Source: Bacteroidales bacterium UBA6229 (GTDB lineage: Bacteria; Bacteroidota; Bacteroidia; Bacteroidales; F082). From it: a stretch of DNA of 64,000 nt. The DNA lies in contig DJWN01000021.1 in assembly GCA_002440975.1 (NCBI GenBank), positions 1-64,000 on the forward strand. Direction: 5' to 3'. The first letter of the stretch is position 1. The number at the start of each line of letters is the position of its first letter. This document shows, one piece after another, positions 34,813 to 43,963 of this stretch. Below the pieces are notes generated by a model. That model worked only from the letters and a program-made list of their open reading frames with translations, did no database searches and was not told the DNA's origin. The translations under genes were made by a program, and so were the position numbers.

Positions 34813-36453
34813 TTTTTCATAGACCAGTTCACCAGAAACACAAAGGGTAATCACCTTTGTTTCAAGTATTTGATTTTCATCTGCTTTCATGATATCCGTA
34901 TCCAAAACAACGAAATCAGCTGCTTTACCGGTTTCTATGCTGCCCTTGCTATTTTCCTCAAAAATTCCTTTGGCAGCCCAAATGGTAATGGAACGCAAAG
35001 CGTCCTCGCGATTCAGGGCGTTCTCCATATGAAAACCTCCGGCAGGAATACCCTGGCTGCTTTTTCTGAATACAGCTGAATAGAAGGTTTTTAAAGGGTC
35101 AATATCCTCAATCGGAAAGTCAGTTCCATTGATCAGCCATCCATTTTCATTTAAAAGTGTTTGCTGGGCATAAGCTCCCTTTATCCGCTCATTTCCAATG
35201 CGATCAGGTACCCAAAGCATATCAGAAGTTGCGTGTGTGCTCTGAATAGAAGGAATGATTTTAAATTTACCAAACATCTTAAAATCATCAGGATGTACAA
35301 TTTGAGCATGTTCGATGCGCCATCTGCGGTCATTTTGTTCCGGTAAAAACTTACTATAAAGGTTTAAAACATAACGATTTGCAGCATCACCAATGGCATG
35401 AGTATTCACCTGAAAACCGTTTTCAAATGCACGTCTGCAAATATCTTCGTAAAACTCGTCGGCAAAAAGCTTGATTCCATAGCTGTTTGATGCATCGTTG
35501 TAGGGTTCAATCAGCCAGGCTCCTCTCGATCCCAAGGCACCATCGGCATACAGCTTAACAGCAGTAATGGAAAGCCTCTCACCAAATTGAGGTCCTTTAG
35601 GCATAAAATAGTCCAGGGTAAGGCTGTCAGGATCAAGCATGGCATTGATTTTCATTTTTAAGCTTCCCTCCTTCTGCAGGTTATCAATCAACTTGATCTT
35701 CGAAAGGGGCAAACCTGCATCAACAACACCTGACAAACCTTTGCTGAAGCAGGAATCCTGTGCAGCCCACAAAGCTTTGATTTGTTCTTGTTTGGTCAAT
35801 GTTGGGATTAATTTTTTCACGGGTTCTTCCGCATTATCAATAAGAATACCACTTGGTGTACCATCTTTACGCAATTGCACCTCACCACCTTCAACAACAG
35901 TTTTTTCATCAATTCCAGCTGCTTCGAGGGCTGCTTTACTGGTCAGAGCGGCATGGCCATCAATTCTTATCAGAAATACCTTTTTCCCAGGAAAGTGCTT
36001 CTCGAGCAATGCATTATCCGGAAATTGCTTTTCGGGCCAAAGATTCTGATCCCAGCCCCTTCCCAAAAGCCAATCGGACGTATTTGATACTTCATGCAAT
36101 TCCAGCCTTTCTATCACGTCCTCAAGTGATTGACTTCCGGCTAGTTCGGCATACCTGATCAAATTTTCACCATAACCCATAAAGTGACAATGGCCGTCAA
36201 TAAATCCTGGAAAAATAGCCTTGCCTTCAGCATTTATAATTTTTTCTGAAGCATAGGTATGTAAAATTTCTGCCGAGCTACCAACAGCAACAAACTTTCC
36301 ATCAGTAACAGCAAAGGCCTGCTGCGTCGAAAAAGCAGAATCAACGGTATAAATTGTCGCGTTATGAACGATCAAATCTACTTGTATCTTAGAGGAATTA
36401 CAGGCAGTCATCATAAGTATAATTATCAGATTTTTTAATGATATTATTTTCAT
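34810..36453 (-). CDS. lipoprotein amidohydrolase (YtcJ-like)
   Basis: This protein of about 547 residues starts with a short signal peptide and a lipobox-like MMTAC (Cys18), suggesting a lipid-anchored exported enzyme. The amidohydrolase 3-type domain has DGHCHF (metal ligands H88, H90), LLGRGWDQN, RIDGHAAL, VDAGLP, HAIGD, RWRIEHAQI and NGTDFPIED, the sequence of metal ligands typical of YtcJ-like enzymes. Substrate specificity within this family is mostly unknown. The start at 36453 is preferred over 36483 because it directly opens the signal sequence. It lies 51 bases downstream of the ABC transporter genes on the same strand. Confidence 0.88.
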   Translation of the reverse strand: MKIISLKNLIIILMMTACNSSKIQVDLIVHNATIYTVDSAFSTQQAFAVTDGKFVAVGSSAEILHTYASEKIINAEGKAIFPGFIDGHCHFMGYGENLIRYAELAGSQSLEDVIERLELHEVSNTSDWLLGRGWDQNLWPEKQFPDNALLEKHFPGKKVFLIRIDGHAALTSKAALEAAGIDEKTVVEGGEVQLRKDGTPSGILIDNAEEPVKKLIPTLTKQEQIKALWAAQDSCFSKGLSGVVDAGLPLSKIKLIDNLQKEGSLKMKINAMLDPDSLTLDYFMPKGPQFGERLSITAVKLYADGALGSRGAWLIEPYNDASNSYGIKLFADEFYEDICRRAFENGFQVNTHAIGDAANRYVLNLYSKFLPEQNDRRWRIEHAQIVHPDDFKMFGKFKIIPSIQSTHATSDMLWVPDRIGNERIKGAYAQQTLLNENGWLINGTDFPIEDIDPLKTFYSAVFRKSSQGIPAGGFHMENALNREDALRSITIWAAKGIFEENSKGSIETGKAADFVVLDTDIMKADENQILETKVITLCVSGELVYEK

Positions 36454-36504
36454 TTTGAATAAGTTATGTAGAATTCTAAACATTAGTTATTGTCATTATC
36501 AGTT

Positions 36505-37260
36505 TTATCCTTCATAAGCCAGTCCAAAATAACGATCAATAGTTTTGTTTTCGATCATTTGCTTTGGTGTTCCGGATATGAGTGGTAAATTGGGAGCCAT
36601 CAACCAAAGTGTGTCAACGTGCTTCAAAATCATATCCAAATCATGTGAGCTCAAAAGTATTGTCTTTTGAGTATCAGCGCATAATTTCTTTAAAAGTTTC
36701 AACAAATTCAACTTGCTCGGATAATCTAAAAACGCTGCCGGCTCATCAAATAAGATTAATGGGGTATCTTGTGCCAAAGCCTTAGCAATCAAAACCTTCT
36801 GCTTTTCACCATCACTCAAACTTCTAAACAATCTGGATGCAAAATGTTCTATACCAGCCATTTCCATGCTTTCAGTTATGATTCGTTTGTCAGCTTGGTT
36901 CATCTTCATCCACTGGTTGATATAAGGATAACGACCGGTAGCCACAAGGTCGAAAACAGTTAGATATGCTTCCGATATTCGATCAGTAAAAACAATGCTT
37001 AAGAGTTTGGATAACTGATGTAAATTCAAAGATTTCAAGGCTTTGCCTGCAATTTCGATGCGGCCATTCAGGGCAGGCTGCATTCCGGCAATGGTTCTGA
37101 ATAAGGTTGACTTTCCGGCTCCGTTAGGGCCGCTCAGTGCTACCATTTCTCCTTTATTTACAACGGCTTCGATAGGAGGAGTTAAAACAACGACCTCTTT
37201 GTGCTTACCCTGAGCCTTATAACCGATTTCCAATTGATGCAATTTTAACATTTCTGTCAT
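36505..37260 (-). CDS. ABC transporter ATP-binding protein, FecE/BtuD/HmuV type
   Basis: The 251-residue ATPase has Walker A GPNGAGKS (44-51), the signature LSDGEKQKV (a variant of LSGGQ), Walker B LILFDEPAAFLD and the switch histidine in LLSSHDLD. It matches the iron-siderophore/heme/cobalamin group in length and motifs. Its ATG overlaps the permease stop by four bases (ATGA on the minus strand), so it is the last gene of a SBP-permease-ATPase unit. Confidence 0.93.
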   Translation of the reverse strand: MTEMLKLHQLEIGYKAQGKHKEVVVLTPPIEAVVNKGEMVALSGPNGAGKSTLFRTIAGMQPALNGRIEIAGKALKSLNLHQLSKLLSIVFTDRISEAYLTVFDLVATGRYPYINQWMKMNQADKRIITESMEMAGIEHFASRLFRSLSDGEKQKVLIAKALAQDTPLILFDEPAAFLDYPSKLNLLKLLKKLCADTQKTILLSSHDLDMILKHVDTLWLMAPNLPLISGTPKQMIENKTIDRYFGLAYEG

Positions 37261-38300
37261 GATACTAATGAATTGGATCTGTGTTGACGCAGCATGACAG
37301 CAATTACAAATGGTGCACCAATAAGGGAAGTAACTGCATTTATGGGTAAGCTTCCTTCAATTCCGGGCAGTCGCGCGATTAAATTGCATACAAGTGCCAG
37401 AATGATTCCTGTTCCTATGGAGGCCGGAATCAGTACTAAATGATTACTGGTTTTGAATAAGTTACGTGCAATATGAGGAACTGCCAGACCAATAAATGCG
37501 ATAGGCCCGGCATAAGCTGTGATCACGGCAGTGAGGTATCCTGCAAGCAAAATGACTAGTCGGGTAATCAAATGAGTATTTAAACCCAGGTTCTCAGCAT
37601 ACCTTTCTCCTAACAATAACAAATTCAATGATTTAGACATAAATACACTGAAAATCAATCCAATAGAAATGGCCGTTACAAAATAAGGAATTTGTGCCCT
37701 GCTAACACCTGAAAACGTTCCCATTCCCCAAATAACAAATGCCTGAATATCCTCTTTACGGCTATAGAAACGCAATAAACCTGTTATGGATCCTGCAAGA
37801 TAAGCAATCATTATTCCAATAATCAACAGACTAACGATATGATTTACTCTGGAGCTGGCAGCCATTAAAAAGAACAAAACTGCCACTGCACCTGCCATGG
37901 CTGCCAAACTAATACCTAAATTTCCTATCCAGCCCAATGATGAGATTAGCGAACCGGCATAACGCCCGCTCAAAAACAACAGCAAAGCCACGCCCAGGCT
38001 GGCACCGCTGCTGATACCCAAAATGGAAGGATCAGCAAGCGGATTTCTAAATAAGGTTTGCAACAATAAGCCCGCTACGGCAAGACCTGCACCGGCAAAA
38101 ACTGCCACTAACATTTGCGGAATCCGGTAATCCCATATTATTAGGGATTCGCCCACAAAACTTTTGTCACTAAAAAATAATATCTGTATAACTTTCTGTG
38201 GTTCAATCAATACCGATCCCCAAAGTATGTTAGCCATCATCAAAAGGACAATCCCAAGGCCGATCAGCAGAAAAATAATAACTAATCGCTTATTCGACAT
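37257..38300 (-). CDS. FecCD-type ABC transporter permease
   Basis: The 347-residue permease has about ten helices and the FecCD motifs: GAGLAVAGLLLQTLFRNPLADP near residues 74-95, GISSGASLG and a GPIAFIGLAVPHIARNL coupling segment near 260. This group imports iron-siderophores, heme or cobalamin. It overlaps the substrate-binding protein gene by 11 bases upstream and the ATPase gene downstream. No TonB-dependent receptor is adjacent, so the ligand is not identified. Confidence 0.93.
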   Translation of the reverse strand: MSNKRLVIIFLLIGLGIVLLMMANILWGSVLIEPQKVIQILFFSDKSFVGESLIIWDYRIPQMLVAVFAGAGLAVAGLLLQTLFRNPLADPSILGISSGASLGVALLLFLSGRYAGSLISSLGWIGNLGISLAAMAGAVAVLFFLMAASSRVNHIVSLLIIGIMIAYLAGSITGLLRFYSRKEDIQAFVIWGMGTFSGVSRAQIPYFVTAISIGLIFSVFMSKSLNLLLLGERYAENLGLNTHLITRLVILLAGYLTAVITAYAGPIAFIGLAVPHIARNLFKTSNHLVLIPASIGTGIILALVCNLIARLPGIEGSLPINAVTSLIGAPFVIAVMLRQHRSNSLVS

Positions 38301-39438
38301 GGGTTTCTTGTTTTAATAAATGATGATAAACCGGTTTGTGATCAGGTAATAAATTCGGATGTAAAATAGCAATAAAATCGGCTAAAACCACCTGAGGTTG
38401 AAACTGACTTGTTTCAAAATAAGCTGTTTTATAGGTGTTACAAAAGATGATCTTTCTGTTTTGGAAGGGTTTGAATCCTGCGTAAATCTCATTTTCCTTC
38501 TTCAAATCTTCATAAGAATAAGATGCTTCCGTGAAATGGGCAATCCGCCAGAAATCAGCCTCTGAGGCTTGCGAAATAATGGTTTCTATATCCAAGACAA
38601 TACTTCCGGTAGCACTGTTCTCCTTCCAAATATAATCAGCTCCGGCATCCTTAAAAATCGTTGCCAGATAGCTTTTCCCTCCCGGAACATACCATTGCTC
38701 ATTGAAGGCCTTATCTGACATGATCGTAACTCTTGGTACTGTATCCTTGATTAAAGATTTCAGCTCAAAGTATTCATTCTCAATGTGATTAAACCAGGCT
38801 TCTGTAGTTTCCTCCTCGCCTGTGAGCCATCCGATCACCCTTAGCCATTCGGCCCGGCCCAAAGGACTTTCTTCGAAATAATCTGGCCACATAAAAAGCT
38901 GAATACCTGTTCGTTTCAATTGATCCTGACTGCCTTCCGGTCCTGGTGAATACAAAATCAAATCTGGCTGCAGACTAACTGTTTTTTCAAAATCCAGTTG
39001 GCCATTTTTCATAACATCCACAACATATCCCTTTGCCAGCATTTCTTTCATCATACTATCATGCACAAAACCAGCCTCAGAAATTCCTAAAACAATTTGG
39101 TGTTTCCCAATCTCCAAAAGTGGTGCCCATTGTGTCGAAGAGAGTGCAATTAAACGATTAACAGGTGTTATAATTCTTTGTATTCCGGCATATTCATCAG
39201 GAATCTCTAAATTAGAATCCTGCAATAAATAACTGGCAACTTCTTTTGCATAGGGAGAGTGTATCTCTAACAATATTCCGGTTTCAACTTGCTCAGCTTT
39301 AATCATTTGGGCATGTCGCATCAAATTATTAGTGACACTATGCTTATTCTTAGGTGTATTTAACTGACACCCCACCGTAATAAACAGGAGAAAAAAATAA
39401 CTCATACGAATTTTGGAAAATACTTTTTTCGCAGCCAT
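38290..39438 (-). CDS. ABC transporter substrate-binding lipoprotein (FecB/BtuF type)
   Basis: The protein of about 382 residues starts with a lipoprotein signal (MAAKKVFSKIRMSYFFLLFITVGC, lipid-anchored Cys24) and has the two-lobed TroA-type fold with a helical backbone. Motifs include IALSSTQWAPLLEIG, PDLILYSPG and a late FWRIAHFTEASYSYEDL segment. It should deliver a chelated metal or corrinoid to the FecCD permease. The start at 39438 lies two bases before the end of the GroES-like gene, so this unit is co-transcribed with it. A start at 39405 (MSYFF) would also give a signal peptide. Confidence 0.88.
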   Translation of the reverse strand: MAAKKVFSKIRMSYFFLLFITVGCQLNTPKNKHSVTNNLMRHAQMIKAEQVETGILLEIHSPYAKEVASYLLQDSNLEIPDEYAGIQRIITPVNRLIALSSTQWAPLLEIGKHQIVLGISEAGFVHDSMMKEMLAKGYVVDVMKNGQLDFEKTVSLQPDLILYSPGPEGSQDQLKRTGIQLFMWPDYFEESPLGRAEWLRVIGWLTGEEETTEAWFNHIENEYFELKSLIKDTVPRVTIMSDKAFNEQWYVPGGKSYLATIFKDAGADYIWKENSATGSIVLDIETIISQASEADFWRIAHFTEASYSYEDLKKENEIYAGFKPFQNRKIIFCNTYKTAYFETSQFQPQVVLADFIAILHPNLLPDHKPVYHHLLKQETHVE

Positions 39439-39439
39439 A

Positions 39440-39811
39440 TCATTGAAAATCTTCACGTTCCAATAAAAGGATGGCATGATGAGGAACGATAAAATATTTT
39501 TCACCATTAAAATGTACTTCTATCGCTCCTTTCTGCAAAAAAATTGCTTGATCACCCACTTGGGCTTGCAAAGGAAGATAGCGTGTTTGTTCGCCATTTT
39601 GTTGCTTCCAGGGCTCGGTATCAACATCCTGTGGAACCGGAATCGGATAACCAGGCCCGCATTTTACCACATAACCAGTTTGAATATCTTCCTTGGATGC
39701 ATATCCGGGCGGTAAAAACAAGCCGGTTCTTGTTTTGTCTGGTGAAGATTTGGGTTTAATCAACACACGGTCACCCACAACAATAAGCTTATCAAGCTGA
39801 TCAACCTTCAT
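39440..39811 (-). CDS. GroES-like co-chaperonin-domain protein
   Basis: The 123-residue protein has the GroES pattern: VVGDRVLIKPKSSPDKTRTG at the N-terminus, a glycine-rich mobile-loop-like GLFLPPG, then VGDQAIFLQKG and a final strand YFIVPHHAILLLE. It is longer than canonical GroES (about 95 residues) because of an insertion (VDTEPWKQQNGEQTRYLPLQ) before VGDQ, and the GroEL-contact tripeptide IVL of the mobile loop reads LFL. No groEL is adjacent. It precedes an ABC importer in the same operon, so it may be a specialised or non-chaperonin GroES-fold protein. Confidence 0.82.
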   Translation of the reverse strand: MKVDQLDKLIVVGDRVLIKPKSSPDKTRTGLFLPPGYASKEDIQTGYVVKCGPGYPIPVPQDVDTEPWKQQNGEQTRYLPLQAQVGDQAIFLQKGAIEVHFNGEKYFIVPHHAILLLEREDFQ

Positions 39812-39815
39812 GAAT

Positions 39816-39840
39816 GCGTTATTTTTTAGCGTTATTTTTG
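39816..39840 (+). repeat. tandem 12-mer GCGTTATTTTT(T/G)
   Basis: Two copies at 39816-39827 and 39829-39840 differ in one base and are 13 bases apart. The second copy contains TATTTTTG, a match to the TAnnTTTG promoter box on the plus strand. They lie in the divergent region between the GroES-like and mutL-leading genes. Confidence 0.5.
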
Positions 39841-39846
39841 ATAGCT

Positions 39847-39854
39847 CAAAAGTA
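39847..39854 (-). promoter_or_regulatory. candidate -7 box for the GroES-like/ABC importer operon
   Basis: The minus strand reads TACTTTTG, matching TAnnTTTG, 36 bases before the start at 39811. No clear -33 box. Confidence 0.5.
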
Positions 39855-39896
39855 CAAAAAGGAAGGCAACTGTCTCATATTCCCGAAAATTATGGA

Positions 39897-39904
39897 TACT
39901 TTTG
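39897..39904 (+). promoter_or_regulatory. candidate -7 box for the mutL unit
   Basis: TACTTTTG (TAnnTTTG) lies 32 bases before the ATG at 39936. No TTTG at the expected distance upstream. Confidence 0.5.
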
Positions 39905-39935
39905 TCTGTTGAATCAGCAATGAAATAGTGCTATC

Positions 39936-40247
39936 ATGAGATTTATCTTATTCAGAACCAATAAACCCAGAAGATTTTCCTATCGTCCGCGTCATTACAA
40001 TCCGGACAAAGAAGCTCTTGAACGGCGCAAAGCAGAGATGGGCCTGGAAGCCAAGCTTACTGAACAGGAAGCTAGGAGAATGCGTATGTCAGCCAGGTGG
40101 CGTAAACAAAATCCGGCCAGCTTTGAAGATAAGTACAAACGAACAAGTTTCATCATTTATGGTTCTGTTGTGCTGCTGGGCATTTATGTTATCTTCTTTA
40201 CCGATTTTATTGATAACCTTATCCGTGCTTTCGGACTGACGATCTAA
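39936..40247 (+). CDS. small basic protein with C-terminal transmembrane helix
   Basis: This 103-residue protein has a very basic N-terminal half (Arg/Lys-rich, with RRFSYRPRHYNPDKEALERRKAEMG), a helical middle and one transmembrane helix near 71-92. I do not recognise a named family. Its place 9 bases before mutL suggests co-transcription. A tail-anchored or inner-membrane topology with the basic part in the cytoplasm is predicted from the charge distribution. Confidence 0.65.
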   Translation: MRFILFRTNKPRRFSYRPRHYNPDKEALERRKAEMGLEAKLTEQEARRMRMSARWRKQNPASFEDKYKRTSFIIYGSVVLLGIYVIFFTDFIDNLIRAFGLTI

Positions 40248-40256
40248 ACTGCTGGA

Positions 40257-42113
40257 ATGCTGACAGATATCATAAAACTTCTACCCGATTCCGTTGCCAA
40301 TCAAATTGCTGCCGGCGAAGTAATCCAACGACCTGCATCGGCTGTTAAGGAGCTGCTTGAGAATGCTTTGGATGCTGGTGCCACTCAGATCGAACTGATT
40401 GTTAAAGATGCCGGAAAAACCCTGATACAGGTAATTGATAACGGATGCGGAATGTCCGAAACAGATGCACGCATGAGTTTTGAACGTCATGCCACTTCCA
40501 AGATACAGAAAGCCGATGACTTGTTTGCAATTCGTACCATGGGTTTTCGCGGAGAAGCACTGGCAAGCATTGCTGCCATTGCTCAGGTTGAATTGAAATC
40601 GAAGCGTAATGAAGATGAGCTTGGAACTCAAATAAATATTGAAGGTTCTGTTGTTAAAAGTCAAACACCAGTTGCCATGAAAGATGGCACTCAGATTGCA
40701 GTTAAGAATTTGTTTTTTAATGTCCCTGCCCGACGCAACTTCCTGAAATCCAATCCCGCTGAAATGAGGCACATTGTGGAAGAGTTTCATCGCGTAAGCC
40801 TGATGCATCCTGAAGTATCTTTTAGTCTGGTCAGTAACGACAAACAAATTTTTCATCTCAATGCCGGCAATCTGAAACAACGCATCGTAGGTTTATTTGG
40901 TAATGCTTACAACGAAAGGCTGCTGCCTGTGTCGCAACAAGCAGATACTGTTAACATCAAGGGATTTATTGGCAAGGCGGTTTATGCCAAAAAGACACGT
41001 GGCGAACAGTATTTCTTTGTAAACGAAAGATATATCCGGCATCCCTACCTGCATCATGCCATCGAAAATGCATTTCAAGAGCTACTGCCAAAAGACAGTT
41101 TTCCTACTTATTTTATTAATATCCAAGTAGATCCTTCCGAAATAGATATCAATATTCACCCTACTAAAACAGAGGTGAATTTTCAGGATACCAAGCTCAT
41201 TTATGCCATTTTGCACGCGGCCGTAAAAAAAACAATCGGACAACACAACCTGGCACCCCTGATTGACTTTGATGAGCCAAATGAAACTAAAATTGATTTT
41301 GGTGAGATCAGCAGGGCAAATCGTCCGGTGAATCCTCCTTCCATTTCGGTAGATCATAGTTTTAATCCCTTTCACCAAACTGATTCACACAGCTTTAAAC
41401 CAGGAACTGCTCGTGCTGATCAAGGCAATGAAAATTGGCGGATACTTTACGGAGATGAACAACCTGAGGATCAGATTTTTAACAATCAACCTGATAGTCA
41501 AACCTCTATAATTAAACAAACCGAAGACGATGATTTTTCCAGTAGTAATCGCTTTCTCCAATTGCGCAAAAGCTATATTATAACTGCCATACGGAGCGGT
41601 TTGATGGTTATTGATCAGCACCTGGCTCACAGTCGTATTCTTTATGAAAAATACCTCAAACAACTTGAAAGAGGTATGCAGGGCTCACAACAGGAACTCT
41701 TTCCACAACAGATCAGGCTCAACAGTGAGGATGCAGCTGTTTTATTGGAAATCATCCAGGAATTAGCGATTCTCGGCTATCAAATCAATCCGATAAGCAG
41801 CAATACCTTTGTTGTGAATGGAACACCTGATGGATTGAAAGATAAAGATATACAAGAGTTAATTGAACTGATGATTGAACAATACAAACGCAATGCGCTT
41901 GACTTACAACTTCAAAAAAAACTCAATATTGCCCGCACCATGGCATCGCAAACAGCTGTAAAATATGGTCAGTCATTAAGTGAACAGGAAATGACGTCAC
42001 TAATCGATCAATTATTTGCCTGTCAGGTTCCGGAAGTGAGTCCGGACGGGCACAAAATTATTGTTACTTTGCCACTTGATCAACTTCAACAACTTTTCAA
42101 ACAGACACTATGA
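40257..42113 (+). CDS. mutL: DNA mismatch repair protein MutL
   Basis: The 618-residue protein has the GHKL ATPase motifs IAAGEVIQRPASAVKELLEN, DNGCGM (61-66), TSKI and GFRGEALASI, a transducer domain, and a linker rich in Asn/Asp/Pro (about 340-420). The C-terminal dimerisation domain reads DQHLAHSRILYE (453-464) where endonuclease-active MutL has DQHAxxERxxxE, and CQVPEVSPDGH near 589. It links MutS mismatch recognition to strand removal. The rhomboid gene that follows starts within the last four bases (ATGA). Confidence 0.95.
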   Translation: MLTDIIKLLPDSVANQIAAGEVIQRPASAVKELLENALDAGATQIELIVKDAGKTLIQVIDNGCGMSETDARMSFERHATSKIQKADDLFAIRTMGFRGEALASIAAIAQVELKSKRNEDELGTQINIEGSVVKSQTPVAMKDGTQIAVKNLFFNVPARRNFLKSNPAEMRHIVEEFHRVSLMHPEVSFSLVSNDKQIFHLNAGNLKQRIVGLFGNAYNERLLPVSQQADTVNIKGFIGKAVYAKKTRGEQYFFVNERYIRHPYLHHAIENAFQELLPKDSFPTYFINIQVDPSEIDINIHPTKTEVNFQDTKLIYAILHAAVKKTIGQHNLAPLIDFDEPNETKIDFGEISRANRPVNPPSISVDHSFNPFHQTDSHSFKPGTARADQGNENWRILYGDEQPEDQIFNNQPDSQTSIIKQTEDDDFSSSNRFLQLRKSYIITAIRSGLMVIDQHLAHSRILYEKYLKQLERGMQGSQQELFPQQIRLNSEDAAVLLEIIQELAILGYQINPISSNTFVVNGTPDGLKDKDIQELIELMIEQYKRNALDLQLQKKLNIARTMASQTAVKYGQSLSEQEMTSLIDQLFACQVPEVSPDGHKIIVTLPLDQLQQLFKQTL

Positions 42114-42961
42114 CGCAATTTCAACCGACAGGATTTAAAGTTTTGCCAACTGTGGTAAAAAACCTGCTGATTATCAATGGATTGTTCTTTCTTGCAACCA
42201 TAAGTTTTGGAGATGTCTTTCATGTTGATCTGACCAAAATACTTGGGCTTCATTACCTTACTGCCTCAGATTTTAAACCTTACCAGTTTGTTACTTATAT
42301 GTTCATGCACGGAGGATTTGCCCATATTTTGTTTAATATGTTCGCCCTCTGGATGTTTGGTAACACTCTTGAAAATGTATGGGGGCCAAGGCGTTTTTTG
42401 ATTTATTATATGGTAACCGGAATTGGTGCGGGTATCGTTTATTTGATTTGGATCAGTTTTCAAATAAGTCCTGTGATCAGCGAAATGAATAATTTTATTG
42501 AAACCAGAGACTTAGCGGCATTAGGACAGTTTACCTCCGAACACACCTTTAGGCTTAATGAGTTTTCAGGTGCTATCTGGCAGCAATTTCAAGGATTTGA
42601 ACAAAGCCTGAGAATTTTATATGCCAACCCTGAAAACGCCCAGGCCATGCAAACAGCTATCAGCTTCATGACTGACTACAAGGAATTTTACCTTAATCAG
42701 CATGTAGTGGTGGGAGCTTCCGGAGCTGTATTTGGAATTTTACTTGCTTTTGGAATGATGTTTCCGAATGCGGTTATATATTTGTATTTTGCCATACCCA
42801 TAAAAGCAAAATATTTTGTTATTATATATGGTGCCTTCGAGCTTTTTGAAGGTGTGATGAACAGACCTGGCAGTAATATTGCTCATTTTGCGCATTTGGG
42901 AGGCATGTTATTTGGTTATCTTTTAATTATGTATTGGAAAAAGAAAGGTGAATTTCGATAA
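42110..42961 (+). CDS. rhomboid-family intramembrane serine protease
   Basis: The 283-residue polytopic protein has the rhomboid core: HGGFAHILFNMFALWMFG (helix 2), GASGAVFG with the catalytic serine near residue 204, and HFAHLGGMLFG with the catalytic histidine near 262. A large polar insertion (about residues 118-195) sits between helices 3 and 4. It should cleave membrane proteins within the bilayer. It overlaps mutL by four bases and is followed by a second rhomboid gene. Confidence 0.92.
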   Translation: MTQFQPTGFKVLPTVVKNLLIINGLFFLATISFGDVFHVDLTKILGLHYLTASDFKPYQFVTYMFMHGGFAHILFNMFALWMFGNTLENVWGPRRFLIYYMVTGIGAGIVYLIWISFQISPVISEMNNFIETRDLAALGQFTSEHTFRLNEFSGAIWQQFQGFEQSLRILYANPENAQAMQTAISFMTDYKEFYLNQHVVVGASGAVFGILLAFGMMFPNAVIYLYFAIPIKAKYFVIIYGAFELFEGVMNRPGSNIAHFAHLGGMLFGYLLIMYWKKKGEFR

Positions 42962-42965
42962 TATT

Positions 42966-43868
42966 ATGAACTCATACCCATCTGATTCGGTTTTTTTGTC
43001 GGTAAAAAAGTTTTTTAGGCAGCGGAGAATATTGCCCAGATTGATTTTGATCAACACCGCAGTGTTCCTGCTTGTATATGTAGTAAACCTTTTGTATTGG
43101 CTTTTTCAGGTAAAAACTGATACTGCCTTTCTGTCTCCTTTAACCCGCTTGCTTGCCATACCTGCTGATTTGAAACATCTTCTTATAAAACCCTGGACTA
43201 TATTTACTTATATGTTCCTTCATGAGGGTTTCTTTCATCTTTTCTTCAATATGCTTGTTTTGTTTTTTGGTGGCCAGATATTTTTGCAATACCTTTCTTC
43301 ACGCAAACTGCTTAGTACCTACATCTTTGGAGGCCTCACCGGTGCATTTTTTTACGTCCTGGCTTATAATATTTTTCCTGTATTTTATGGTGTTGCGCAA
43401 GTTTCTGTTGCCTTAGGAGCCTCGGCCTCTGTGTTAGCTATTCTGGTTGCCGCAGCTACCTATGTACCGCAATACACTGTGAATCTGGCACTCATCGGGC
43501 CAGTTAAGCTAAAATACCTGGCCATCGTTTTTGTCGTATTGGATTTTTTTAGCATCCAGGGTAATAATCCCGGAGGTCATATTGCCCATCTTGGCGGTGC
43601 TATGTGGGGCTTCTTATATATTTATTGGTACAAAAACGGAACTGACATCTATAGCTTTTTTAATCGTTTTTACTCGGACAGGATGCAAGTGAAGCCGGGC
43701 CATAAAAAGTCGGCCAGAACGATGACAGATGATGAATACAACCGCTATCGCAACGAAGAACAGCAACTAATTGATCAAATATTGGACAAAATAGCCAAAA
43801 ACGGTTATAAAAGCCTCACTAACAAAGAGAAAGAGATATTATTTAAATCTGGAAATAAATCTTCCTGA
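42966..43868 (+). CDS. second rhomboid-family intramembrane protease with C-terminal extension
   Basis: This protein of about 300 residues has HEGFFHLFFNMLVLFFGG, LGASASVLAI (catalytic serine in GASAS instead of GASG) and HIAHLGGAMWG. A soluble C-terminal tail of about 65 residues (DDEYNRYRNEEQQLIDQ..., helical) follows the last helix, a feature seen in other Bacteroidota rhomboids. The ATG at 42966 is chosen over a GTG at 42948 that would overlap the previous gene by 14 bases. The two adjacent rhomboids are paralogous in layout but clearly diverged. Confidence 0.88.
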   Translation: MNSYPSDSVFLSVKKFFRQRRILPRLILINTAVFLLVYVVNLLYWLFQVKTDTAFLSPLTRLLAIPADLKHLLIKPWTIFTYMFLHEGFFHLFFNMLVLFFGGQIFLQYLSSRKLLSTYIFGGLTGAFFYVLAYNIFPVFYGVAQVSVALGASASVLAILVAAATYVPQYTVNLALIGPVKLKYLAIVFVVLDFFSIQGNNPGGHIAHLGGAMWGFLYIYWYKNGTDIYSFFNRFYSDRMQVKPGHKKSARTMTDDEYNRYRNEEQQLIDQILDKIAKNGYKSLTNKEKEILFKSGNKSS

Positions 43869-43963
43869 TGTAACAATTTTCTCGAAAAGTTTTATTGGAT
43901 AAAACCAGATTTAACGAGCGTTATTTTCATCAAAAAAACTTTAGTTTAGCTAAAAATTAAATT

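Noticed and set aside
39812..39935. Cobalamin riboswitch before the importer operon
   Set aside because: The 5' region is only about 124 bases shared between divergent genes and has no B12-box-like sequence, so the importer ligand remains open.
42948..42965. GTG start for the second rhomboid gene
   Set aside because: It would overlap the previous gene by 14 bases, and an ATG six codons later gives a clean short gap; no sequence evidence favours the GTG.
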